Assembly (NCBI GenBank): GCA_046153695.1
Contig: JBJXEZ010000214.1
Coordinates: 1-12,554, forward strand
Direction: 5' to 3'
Origin: M3007 sp046153695
GTDB taxonomy: Bacteria; Bacteroidota; Bacteroidia; Chitinophagales; Saprospiraceae
DNA length: 12,554 bases
Below, piece by piece: positions 7,098 to 12,554 of the stretch. The position numbers were made by a program, and so were the translations under genes. A model generated the notes under the pieces. It had not been told where the DNA came from. It saw nothing but the letters and a program-made list of their open reading frames with translations, and searched no databases. Positions within the stretch are counted from its first letter, which is position 1. The number at the start of each line of letters is the position of its first letter.

Positions 7098-8348
7098 ATG
7101 CGCCATCCCTTTCTGAAGTGGGCTTTGTCCATCCTATTTGTCACCGGACTTGGCTTAGCCGGTCTGCGCGCACAAGTATTTTTCCTGCGCGACACGTTTT
7201 GTTCCAACCAGTTTATCATTGTAAACGGCCACTTGTACGGGCCGGACAATCCAATGGGCACCGAGGTCATCCCTGGAGGAGCCGCAAACGGGGCCGACAG
7301 CATTATCGAGGTGCGATTTGTTTTTTACCAACTGGCGGTCGTCACGCTCAACCAGACTATCTGTGCCGACGACACCCTGTGGGTAAATAATGTGCCCTAC
7401 CACAGCGGTTTTTTCATTGGCAAGGAAATTATCGAAAACGGTGCTGCCAATGGTTGCGACAGCATCATTAACATCAACCTCCAGGTCATACAAAGCAAAC
7501 GCATCATCAAACAGCCGATATGCGACGGCGACACCCTGTTCGTCAATGGAAGCCCATACTCTGCGTTACGGCCTTCGGGTGTGGAGCGTATTGCGGGGGG
7601 TGCAGCGGGCGGGTTTTGCGATAGCGTCATTGTTGTCGACCTTACCGTGATCCCGTTGCCTTTTTCGGAGGTACTGGACACGCTCTGCCCTGATTCATTT
7701 TTGCTGATTAACGGCCAGCGATACGACCAAATCAAGCACTCCGGGTTTGAAATCCTGCCCGGTGCAGCTGCCAATGGCTGCGACTCCCTTGTGACCATCC
7801 GCCTGTTTTTTCACCAATTGTGGATGACGCTCGGTGACGATGCCGATATCGGCTACGGCGACGAGGTGTGCTTCGACCCGATCTTTAGTTTCACACCTGT
7901 ATCACTTTACTGGACACCCGCACTGCCCTGCACCGACCCTTCGTGCCTGCCCGTGTGCGACCTGTTTTTCGGCAACGCCGAATACACACTCGCGGCCACC
8001 GATCCCAATGGTTGCACTCTGCTCGACACGATGCGCATCGTTGTGAGTCGAAAACCACCCCTTTACGCACCCAACGTGTTCAAGCCCACAGGAAACTGGC
8101 CGAACAACAGGTTTTTCCTGAGCGCAGGAGGCGGAACGTTCGGGATCAATCGCATGCAAATTGCCGACCGCTGGGGTGAGGTGCTTTACGATGGCACCGG
8201 GCTTTCACCCAACGACCCGACTTCGGGTTGGGACGGGTTTTACAGAGGCGAAGCGGCCCCGCCCGGTGTGTATGTTTTTTGGGCTGAAACGCTTCTGTGG
8301 GATGGTTCAACCGAAATCGTGAAAGGCTCGTTCGCGCTCGTGCGCTAA
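7098..8348 (+). CDS. Secreted repeat protein with T9SS type B (gliding-motility-associated) C-terminal domain
   Basis: 416 residues. The signal peptide spans about residues 1-25 (MRHPFLKWALSILFVTGLGL, then AGLRAQ). Residues about 32-240 are four repeats of 53-55 residues, each with a Cys near the start (Cys35, 89, 142, 197), a (V/I)NG/VNN..Y strand, and in most copies GGAANGCDS or a variant near the end. A PKD-like stretch follows (SLYWTPALPCTDPSCLPVC, then TLAATDPNGC). Residues about 323-416 match the CHU_C / type B sorting domain: YAPNVFKPTGNWPNNRFF, ADRWGEVLYDG, GWDGFYRGE, PPGVYVFWAE. This family is exported by T9SS in gliding and related Bacteroidota. The ATG at 7098 was chosen because it begins the signal peptide; the frame extends upstream to 7041 only with a TTG inside the terminator hairpin. 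Ligand or partner unknown. It may work with the two upstream secreted proteins, although the terminator suggests separate transcription. Confidence 0.9.
   Translation: MRHPFLKWALSILFVTGLGLAGLRAQVFFLRDTFCSNQFIIVNGHLYGPDNPMGTEVIPGGAANGADSIIEVRFVFYQLAVVTLNQTICADDTLWVNNVPYHSGFFIGKEIIENGAANGCDSIININLQVIQSKRIIKQPICDGDTLFVNGSPYSALRPSGVERIAGGAAGGFCDSVIVVDLTVIPLPFSEVLDTLCPDSFLLINGQRYDQIKHSGFEILPGAAANGCDSLVTIRLFFHQLWMTLGDDADIGYGDEVCFDPIFSFTPVSLYWTPALPCTDPSCLPVCDLFFGNAEYTLAATDPNGCTLLDTMRIVVSRKPPLYAPNVFKPTGNWPNNRFFLSAGGGTFGINRMQIADRWGEVLYDGTGLSPNDPTSGWDGFYRGEAAPPGVYVFWAETLLWDGSTEIVKGSFALVR
7191..7818 (+). repeat. Four Cys-containing ~54-residue repeats in the T9SS type B protein
   Basis: Units begin near 7191, 7350, 7509 and 7677, with Cys codons at 7200, 7362, 7521 and 7686 (spacings 162, 159 and 165 bp). 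Common pattern: (D/Q)(T/P)(F/I/L)C, then a VNG..Y-like strand, then (G/A)AANG(C/A)DS with a terminal beta-strand. Copies 2, 3 and 4 have a second Cys in the DS segment, giving a likely disulphide per unit; copy 1 has Ala there. The copies are divergent at DNA level, unlike those in the fibre gene. Confidence 0.8.
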
Positions 8349-8368
8349 TTATTTTTAGGCTGTATCGA

Positions 8369-8495
8369 AGCACAAAGGCTCGCAAAATTTGAGCGGGCAC
8401 AGAGAAAAAGTGTAGAACTTTGATATTGGGCTATTAGCCTCAATGTCAACGCCATCTTTCTCTGTGCCCGCTCAAATTTTGCGAGCCTTTGTGCT
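8369..8495. repeat. 39-bp perfect inverted repeat with hairpin-containing loop
   Basis: Arms 8369-8407 and 8457-8495 are exact reverse complements over 39 bases, separated by 49 bases. The loop contains a second stem: ATTGGGCT (8425-8432) pairs with AGCCTCAAT (8436-8444) with one bulged base. On the + strand the right arm is followed by CTTTT, so it could terminate the upstream gene. The arm length and perfection exceed what a terminator needs. A mobile or genome-wide dispersed palindrome is an alternative. No target duplication was found. Confidence 0.85.
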
Positions 8496-8504
8496 CTTTT
8501 ATTA

Positions 8505-8664
8505 GAGCGTGTTTAAAATCTAGTCGCCGGGCTGCAAGCGGCAAATTTTGCTTCATACTGCGTTAAAATTTTCGCCGTAGGCACCCGGCTACGGCTGCAA
8601 ATTTCGCCTTGCCTGAAACAAAATTCGCTCGCTTTCGCCTCGGCACTAAATTTTAAACACGCTC
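8505..8664. mobile_element. 160-bp MITE-like palindromic element with TTA target duplication
   Basis: Terminal inverted repeats GAGCGTGTTTAAAAT (8505-8519) and its exact complement (8650-8664), flanked by the direct repeat TTA (8502-8504 and 8665-8667). A 3-bp TNA duplication is typical of the IS5-family subgroup that targets TNA. The two halves are imperfect reverse complements along their full length (51 of 76 aligned positions identical by hand count, without gaps), meeting at a GCCGTAG/CTACGGC stem (8574-8580 with 8589-8595) around an 8-base centre. No open frame codes for a transposase, so it would be non-autonomous and moved in trans. Identification as a MITE is inferred from structure alone. 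Confidence 0.75.
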
Positions 8665-9036
8665 TTAAGCCGACGTGGACGAATCTCCAGGCGGGTTTTT
8701 ACGCTCGTACAGGTATGCTGCTAACATGCCGAGGCCGCCGAATATGGCGATTAGAGCAAAAAACACCCCGGTCCGTTCTTCATTCTGAAGGTTGAATGCG
8801 TTGCCGATAAACATGGCAAGCAGCAGACCCAAGCCGGCACCGATGAACAGCAGGCTATTTTTGAGCGTACGCGAGGGATCGGCTTGGCGGCGGCGGCGCT
8901 GCAGCGGCTCCATGCCTTTTTCGATCAAGGCCATGTTTTCTTTATTTTCGAGGTACCGTATGCCCCAAACCATGAGGAAAGCGCCAAGGCCGAGGGTAAT
9001 TGGAATGAACAGTGCGATAATGCCTTCTTCGTGCAT
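8665..9036 (-). CDS. DUF6249-like small inner-membrane protein
   Basis: 123 residues with three predicted membrane helices: about 6-26 (IIALFIPITLGLGAFLMVWG), about 61-80 (SLLFIGAGLGLLLAMFIG) and about 90-109 (GVFFALIAIFGGLGMLAAYL). Between helices 1 and 2 lies a basic loop with the segment NKENMALIEKGMEP, which strongly resembles the NKERMALIEKG signature of DUF6249-type proteins common in Bacteroidota. These are often encoded next to an ECF sigma factor; none is visible here. Function unknown. The stop codon TAA (8665-8667) coincides with the TTA target duplication of the MITE-like element, so the element sits exactly at the end of the gene. The amylase gene lies 104 bp upstream on the same strand, and no obvious -7 box was found in that gap. 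Confidence 0.8.
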   Translation of the reverse strand: MHEEGIIALFIPITLGLGAFLMVWGIRYLENKENMALIEKGMEPLQRRRRQADPSRTLKNSLLFIGAGLGLLLAMFIGNAFNLQNEERTGVFFALIAIFGGLGMLAAYLYERKNPPGDSSTSA

Positions 9037-9140
9037 GACTTCGTTGTTTTTGTTGATGAGAAAAAGTGGTCGTCGTTTTTGTTGACAACTACTCTGACAT
9101 CCGGGCGCACGAGCAGGTTACAGGCTGGAAAAAAACTTTT

Positions 9141-10568
9141 TTACTTGTTAGAAAAAACCATGTACTCCCACGGCTTCAGGTCGAGGCTCATCTCCTGGGT
9201 AATTTGCAAGGTACCGCTTCCGAACACATTGGCGTAAGCCCCGGTGACCGACCTGCCGGGCCGAAGGGTCACCGAGGCAGGTTCTTTACTCAGGTTGAGC
9301 ACTACCACCACTCTGTCGCCATCCTTTTCCCGCGAAAAGGCATACACCTTTTCTTCCGCGTCATTCTGGATTTTCCGAAGGGAGCCACCTGCCTGGCCAC
9401 CATCGAGCGCGCGGTTGGTGTGCCGCAGATCGCACAGGCGGGCAAAAAAGTCCTGCCGGGCCATTTTTTTCCAACGAATAGGTGTGCGGTCGAAAAAGCC
9501 GAGCCGTTGAGCAAGGCCGTCCTCTTGGCCATTGTAGATCAGCGGAAGGCCCTGCCAGGTGAATGCGAGCACATTGAACGCATCTGCTGCCGGGCCATAC
9601 AGTTCGGCCTCGGTGCCGTTGTGGGAATTTTCGTCGTGGTTTTGGGTGAAATACAACTGGCAATACCCCTCCGGGTAAAAATCGTTCAGGTGCCGGAGCA
9701 GGGTATCGAGGGCAAGGGCGTTCTGGCGGCCCGCACCGATGTCTTTGGTTACGTCCTTCCATTTCCAGCCGTAGTTGACGTTGAAGCAGGACTCAAAATG
9801 CGCTGGTTCATCCTGCCATTCAGACAGCATGAACACCGTTTTCAGGGAATCGAGCGCCTGGCGGGCCTCTGCCCAGAAGTCGTTGGGAACAAGACCGGCC
9901 ATATCCACGCGGTAGCCGTCAATGTCGCAAACACGGATCCAATGCTGCATGGCCCCGATCATGGCCCGGCGCAGGGCTGGGCTGCCGTAATCGAGGTCAC
10001 ACACGTCACTCCAGTCTTCGATGGGTTGGCCGTGCTCGTTGATAGGGACGGTAAAATCGCCGTTGTATCTGGTGTAGTACTCCGGGTGGTTGTGTTTCCA
10101 AACGGCATCCCAGGATGTGTGGTTGGGCACCCAGTCGAGGATGACCTTCATGGCTTGTTCATGGGCATCCTGTACCAATTTTTTCAGGTCGTCGGCGGTG
10201 CCAAAGTCGGGATTGACGGTGTAGTAGTCCTTCACGGAATACGGGCTACCTAACGGGCCTTTTCGGCGTTCTTTGCCGATAGGATGGATTGGCATCAACC
10301 AGAGTACATCTACACCGAGTTTTTTCAGGCGAGGCAGCTGTTTGCGCACGCCCTCGAAGTTGCCTTGCGGAGAAAACTGGCGTACGTTGCATTCGTACAG
10401 GACGCAACGGGCAGCCCAGTCCGGCTGCGGTATCGGCCCTTCGGATGGGGCAGACGGCGGTGTGGTGGTGATAGTTGGCACCGATTGCACGGGTTGGTTT
10501 TGACATCCCGCCACCGCCGACAGAGCGGCGACCAGGCCTATAAAAAACACACTAGTTATGTGGTTCAT
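9141..10568 (-). CDS. GH13 alpha-amylase-family glycoside hydrolase, lipoprotein
   Basis: 475 residues from the ATG at 10568. The leader MNHITSVFFIGLVAALSAVA plus GC is a lipoprotein signal (lipobox V-A-G-C, Cys22), followed by a Pro/Thr linker. The (beta/alpha)8 barrel starts near WAARCVLYECNVRQFSPQG. All four GH13 signature regions are visible: region I DWVPNH (Asp145 to His150), region II DGYRVDMA with the nucleophile Asp222, region III LSEWQDE with the acid/base Glu250, and region IV QNHDEN with the third acid Asp312. A Gln-rich LPLIYNGQE segment and a C-terminal beta-domain (VVVVLNLSKEP to LKPWEYMVF) complete it. GH13 members act on alpha-glucans such as starch, glycogen or maltodextrins; exact specificity cannot be read. 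An alternative ATG lies at 10577 (adds MSD). The frame stays open further upstream to 10676 but would overlap the preceding gene. The 29-bp gap to that gene suggests one operon. No SusC/SusD pair is visible. Confidence 0.93.
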   Translation of the reverse strand: MNHITSVFFIGLVAALSAVAGCQNQPVQSVPTITTTPPSAPSEGPIPQPDWAARCVLYECNVRQFSPQGNFEGVRKQLPRLKKLGVDVLWLMPIHPIGKERRKGPLGSPYSVKDYYTVNPDFGTADDLKKLVQDAHEQAMKVILDWVPNHTSWDAVWKHNHPEYYTRYNGDFTVPINEHGQPIEDWSDVCDLDYGSPALRRAMIGAMQHWIRVCDIDGYRVDMAGLVPNDFWAEARQALDSLKTVFMLSEWQDEPAHFESCFNVNYGWKWKDVTKDIGAGRQNALALDTLLRHLNDFYPEGYCQLYFTQNHDENSHNGTEAELYGPAADAFNVLAFTWQGLPLIYNGQEDGLAQRLGFFDRTPIRWKKMARQDFFARLCDLRHTNRALDGGQAGGSLRKIQNDAEEKVYAFSREKDGDRVVVVLNLSKEPASVTLRPGRSVTGAYANVFGSGTLQITQEMSLDLKPWEYMVFSNK

Positions 10569-10597
10569 GTCGCTCATTTCATTCTTCTTTCCAATCG

Positions 10598-11197
10598 TCA
10601 ATCCCACGGCGCACTCCGGTGCCCCTGCACTTTTATCTGTATCCCGGTCACGTTTACGGCAGTGTTGCCTTTCCAAATCATGACGAAACTGCGGTCGGTG
10701 ACAGCCCAGGTATTATTGACGTAGGGGTCCGGGCAGGACAGGTAGATTTCGTTTTTCACCTGATCCCAGTTCCAGCGCCCGGTGGTGGCCACCTTTGCGT
10801 CTACCAGAATATCGAAGGTTTGGTCTTCGCGGAAGCGCAGCCATTTGGGTTGGTAGTGTTTATAAATTGTGGAGTCGGTTGGTTGCAGGGCATGGCTGAG
10901 GTGCCAGTAGCCGGAGCAGAGGTAGGCTTTGTGGCTGGCAGAGGCGGGGGGCAGTTGGTCCATCGGCACACTGACCATGCGCGGTACGCTGGCTACCTGG
11001 TTTACAGGTGCGGTGTCATGCCGGGCTTCGCCCGAAACGCGGTTGGCATTCCAGGGGTTGTCTGTAACGGGCGCAGGCGGTTGCTGTTGGGCGGTTGCTG
11101 CAGGCGCTGAGTCGGCAGACTGGGTTTGTTTCAGGTTCTTGCAGGTGACCCAACCCATTAGGGCCACGAGTACGGAAAGCAGGATATTCAGTTTCAT
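10598..11197 (-). CDS. Small lipoprotein with putative lipocalin-like domain
   Basis: 199 residues. The N-terminus MKLNILLSVLVALMGWVTC ends in a lipobox-like W-V-T-C (Cys19). Trp at -3 is unusual, so membrane anchoring without lipidation is possible. Residues 20-88 are a Pro/Ala/Gln/Ser-rich linker. Residues about 90-199 form a compact beta-rich domain with Gly-Tyr-Trp (GYWHLSH), WLRFREDQTFDI, TTGRWNWD, IYLSC and FVMIWKGN, ending INVTG-like with IQIKVQG. The pattern of a GxW motif and alternating strands resembles small lipocalin-like domains, but I do not recognise a named family and this is inference. Start chosen at the ATG at 11197; the frame extends to a TTG at 11212. It lies directly upstream of the GH13 gene and is probably cotranscribed, so it may assist or tether the enzyme at the surface. 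Confidence 0.75.
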   Translation of the reverse strand: MKLNILLSVLVALMGWVTCKNLKQTQSADSAPAATAQQQPPAPVTDNPWNANRVSGEARHDTAPVNQVASVPRMVSVPMDQLPPASASHKAYLCSGYWHLSHALQPTDSTIYKHYQPKWLRFREDQTFDILVDAKVATTGRWNWDQVKNEIYLSCPDPYVNNTWAVTDRSFVMIWKGNTAVNVTGIQIKVQGHRSAPWD

Positions 11198-11221
11198 ACG
11201 ACTGTGATTCAATTTGCGCGG

Positions 11222-11229
11222 CGAAGGTA
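11222..11229 (-). promoter_or_regulatory. Candidate -7 box for the lipoprotein-amylase operon
   Basis: On the - strand TACCTTCG (11229 down to 11222) differs from the consensus TAnnTTTG in one base. It would place the start of transcription roughly 18-20 nt before the ATG at 11197. No good -33 element is seen. Confidence 0.3.
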
Positions 11230-11243
11230 GAATTTGTTGGCGA

Positions 11244-11251
11244 TACCTTTG
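11244..11251 (+). promoter_or_regulatory. Candidate -7 box for the RemB/Wzi-like gene
   Basis: TACCTTTG matches the Bacteroidota -7 consensus TAnnTTTG exactly and lies 36 bp before the ATG at 11288. No TTTG lies at the usual distance upstream. The expected -33 position falls on the oppositely oriented box at 11222-11229. Confidence 0.4.
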
Positions 11252-11287
11252 CCCGTCTTACTGCGCCAGATCAGCAATACTGCATCC

Positions 11288-12554
11288 ATGAGCACTGCTT
11301 TTTCCGTTACCGTTATTTACCTGACAAAAAAATACGCCGCCACGGCCCGTTCTGCGGTACGAATGCTGGCAGCGCTTACGTTCCCAGCACTGCTCGCCGC
11401 CCAACCGGCTACCCTACCCTTGCACGCACCAGCCAATTCCATGCTCAATCGGCTGGACATACTCGGCCTCACCCGCGGGCAAGTGCATCCCGAACTGCGC
11501 CCGCTGTGCCGCGAGGATGCAGTAGCCCAGGCCCGGCTGGCCGACTCAATCGACAACGGGCACTTGTCTGACCTCGACAGGGCTGACATACACTACATCT
11601 ACGACGACAACAACGAGTGGCTCCTGCCCGGCGATTCCACACGGCTTCGACGCTCCGCCAAGCCCGTACTCGGTGCGTTTTTTCGTACACCCGCTAACTT
11701 TTTCGAGGTCAACACAACTGAATTCCGGCTTCGAGCCAACCCGATGCTGCACCTCGCCTGGGGCACAGAGCAGAGCGCTTCTGACCCGATTTTTTTCAAC
11801 CAGCGCGGTATTGAGGTGCGCGGCGACGTAGACGGGCGGGTATTTTTTTCTACCAGCCTGCTCGAATCCCAGGTTCGGCTGCCCAACTACGTCCAGCGTT
11901 GGGCTGCCGACTATCTCGCAGTGCCAGGTTCGGGTTTTTTCAAACCCTATCAGAGCACGCCGTTCGGCATCGAAAACGGGTATGACTTCAACCTCGCTCA
12001 GGCGTATGTAGGTTTCCGCCTGTCGCAGCATATTGATCTGCGCTTCGGCCACGGCCAGCATTTTATCGGCAACGGCTACCGGTCATTGTTCTTGTCTGAT
12101 GCGGGCAGTCCAACTTATTTTCTTCAGGTGAATACCCGCGTATGGCGGCTGCACTACCAAAACCTGTTCCTCGAACTCAGCCCCGTGTCGGCCGCCATGC
12201 CACGCCCGCCAAACAGCCTGTTGCCCAAAAAATATGTGGCCGCGCATTACCTCAACCTGCGGGTGTCGGACAATGCCGCCATCGGTTTTTTCGAGGCTAC
12301 AGTGTTCAATCGGAGCGGGCAGTTTGAATGGCAATACCTGAATCCCGTAGTTTTGTACCGCAGTGTGGAGGGCGCTCTGGGCAGCCCCGACAATGTACTG
12401 ATCGGGCTGGACGCTCGCTGGGATTTGTTCAAACGCCTGCGGCTGTACGGCCAGTTTTTGCTCGATGAGTTCTTTGTTTCCGAGGCGTTCGGTTCTGCAA
12501 GAGGGGGTTGGTGGGGCAACAAGTTCGGTTTTCAGGCTGGCCTGAAGTACATCA
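11288..12554 (+). CDS. RemB/Wzi-like outer-membrane beta-barrel protein, 3' end outside window
   Basis: Open frame of 422 codons running off the window end. Export signal near the N-terminus: RMLAALTFPALLAAQ at residues about 25-39, preceded by a long polar stretch, so the ATG at 11363 (residue 26) is an alternative start. The body matches the capsule-assembly Wzi family as represented by gliding motility protein RemB of Bacteroidota. Diagnostic segments are a barrel strand FGHGQHFIGNGYRSLFLSD (from about residue 253), PKKYVAAHYLNL, and FEWQYLNPVVLYRSVEGA followed by GSPDNVLIGLDARW (about 347-379), then YGQFLLDEF. Wzi of E. coli is a lectin-like barrel that holds capsule on the cell surface; RemB of Flavobacterium is involved in gliding. 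Which role applies here is unknown. The gene is divergent from the lipoprotein-amylase operon and shares its 90-bp promoter region. Confidence 0.85.
   Translation, partial: MSTAFSVTVIYLTKKYAATARSAVRMLAALTFPALLAAQPATLPLHAPANSMLNRLDILGLTRGQVHPELRPLCREDAVAQARLADSIDNGHLSDLDRADIHYIYDDNNEWLLPGDSTRLRRSAKPVLGAFFRTPANFFEVNTTEFRLRANPMLHLAWGTEQSASDPIFFNQRGIEVRGDVDGRVFFSTSLLESQVRLPNYVQRWAADYLAVPGSGFFKPYQSTPFGIENGYDFNLAQAYVGFRLSQHIDLRFGHGQHFIGNGYRSLFLSDAGSPTYFLQVNTRVWRLHYQNLFLELSPVSAAMPRPPNSLLPKKYVAAHYLNLRVSDNAAIGFFEATVFNRSGQFEWQYLNPVVLYRSVEGALGSPDNVLIGLDARWDLFKRLRLYGQFLLDEFFVSEAFGSARGGWWGNKFGFQAGLKYI

Noticed and set aside
5571..7106. 511-codon open frame on the - strand
   Set aside because: Lies antisense to the fibre gene, whose C-terminal S74 domain is clearly recognisable. 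The antisense product shows no domain pattern and results from codon bias.
9125..9160. A/T-rich stretch with AAAAAAACTTTTTT after the amylase stop as a terminator
   Set aside because: The stem would consist only of A-T pairs with no GC-rich part, so it is too weak to call.
9066..10253. 395-codon open frame on the + strand
   Set aside because: Antisense to the GH13 gene, which has all four catalytic regions. The + product has no recognisable features.
10569..10676. N-terminal extension of the GH13 frame upstream of its signal peptide
   Set aside because: The extra residues are polar and would bury the lipoprotein signal. They also overlap the end of the upstream lipoprotein gene (10598-11197).
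11546..12061. 171-codon open frame on the - strand
   Set aside because: Antisense to the RemB/Wzi-like gene, which is supported by conserved barrel motifs.

Overview
The window looks like a chromosomal segment of a Bacteroidota, most likely a Saprospiria- or Chitinophagia-type organism. The reasons are type IX secretion (T9SS) sorting domains of both type A and type B, a RemB/Wzi-like outer-membrane barrel, a DUF6249-type membrane protein, a duplicated NPPHGQPGH lipoprotein motif, start codons without Shine-Dalgarno sequences, and several TAnnTTTG-like -7 boxes. The taxon is inferred from gene content. No rRNA, tRNA or CRISPR array is visible.

Layout. Positions 1-606 (+) hold the C-terminal half of a HI0933/YhiN-type flavoprotein with an apparent one-base frameshift near 370. 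It meets head-on, with overlapping stop codons, a small lipoprotein (603-1085, -) that carries the NPPHGQPGH motif twice. Positions 1086-1409 are intergenic with promoter-like signals. Three secreted-protein genes then run on the + strand: a short T9SS type A protein (1410-1913), a giant repeat protein ending in a Peptidase_S74 self-cleaving chaperone (1980-7001), and a T9SS type B protein with four Cys-containing repeats (7098-8348). A clear hairpin terminator separates the second from the third.

Positions 8349-8664 contain no gene. They hold two striking palindromes: a 39-bp perfect inverted repeat (8369-8495) and a 160-bp MITE-like element (8505-8664) with 15-bp terminal repeats and a TTA target duplication. 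The right-hand TTA is the stop codon of the next gene.

On the - strand follow a DUF6249-like membrane protein (8665-9036), a GH13 alpha-amylase-family lipoprotein (9141-10568) and a small lipoprotein with a possible lipocalin-like domain (10598-11197). The last two are probably one operon. A divergent 90-bp spacer with back-to-back -7-like boxes leads to a RemB/Wzi-like outer-membrane protein (11288 to beyond the window end).

The theme is cell-surface biology. At least six of the eight genes appear to encode exported or outer-membrane-associated products. The most notable one is the 1673-residue phage-tail-fibre-like protein, which has a signal peptide, 13 copies of a roughly 54-residue DNWGTQ repeat, a 10-residue tail-fibre repeat tract and an apparently intact S74 autoprocessing domain. 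It lies between two T9SS substrates. I infer a cell-surface fibre, but its partner or target cannot be read from the sequence.
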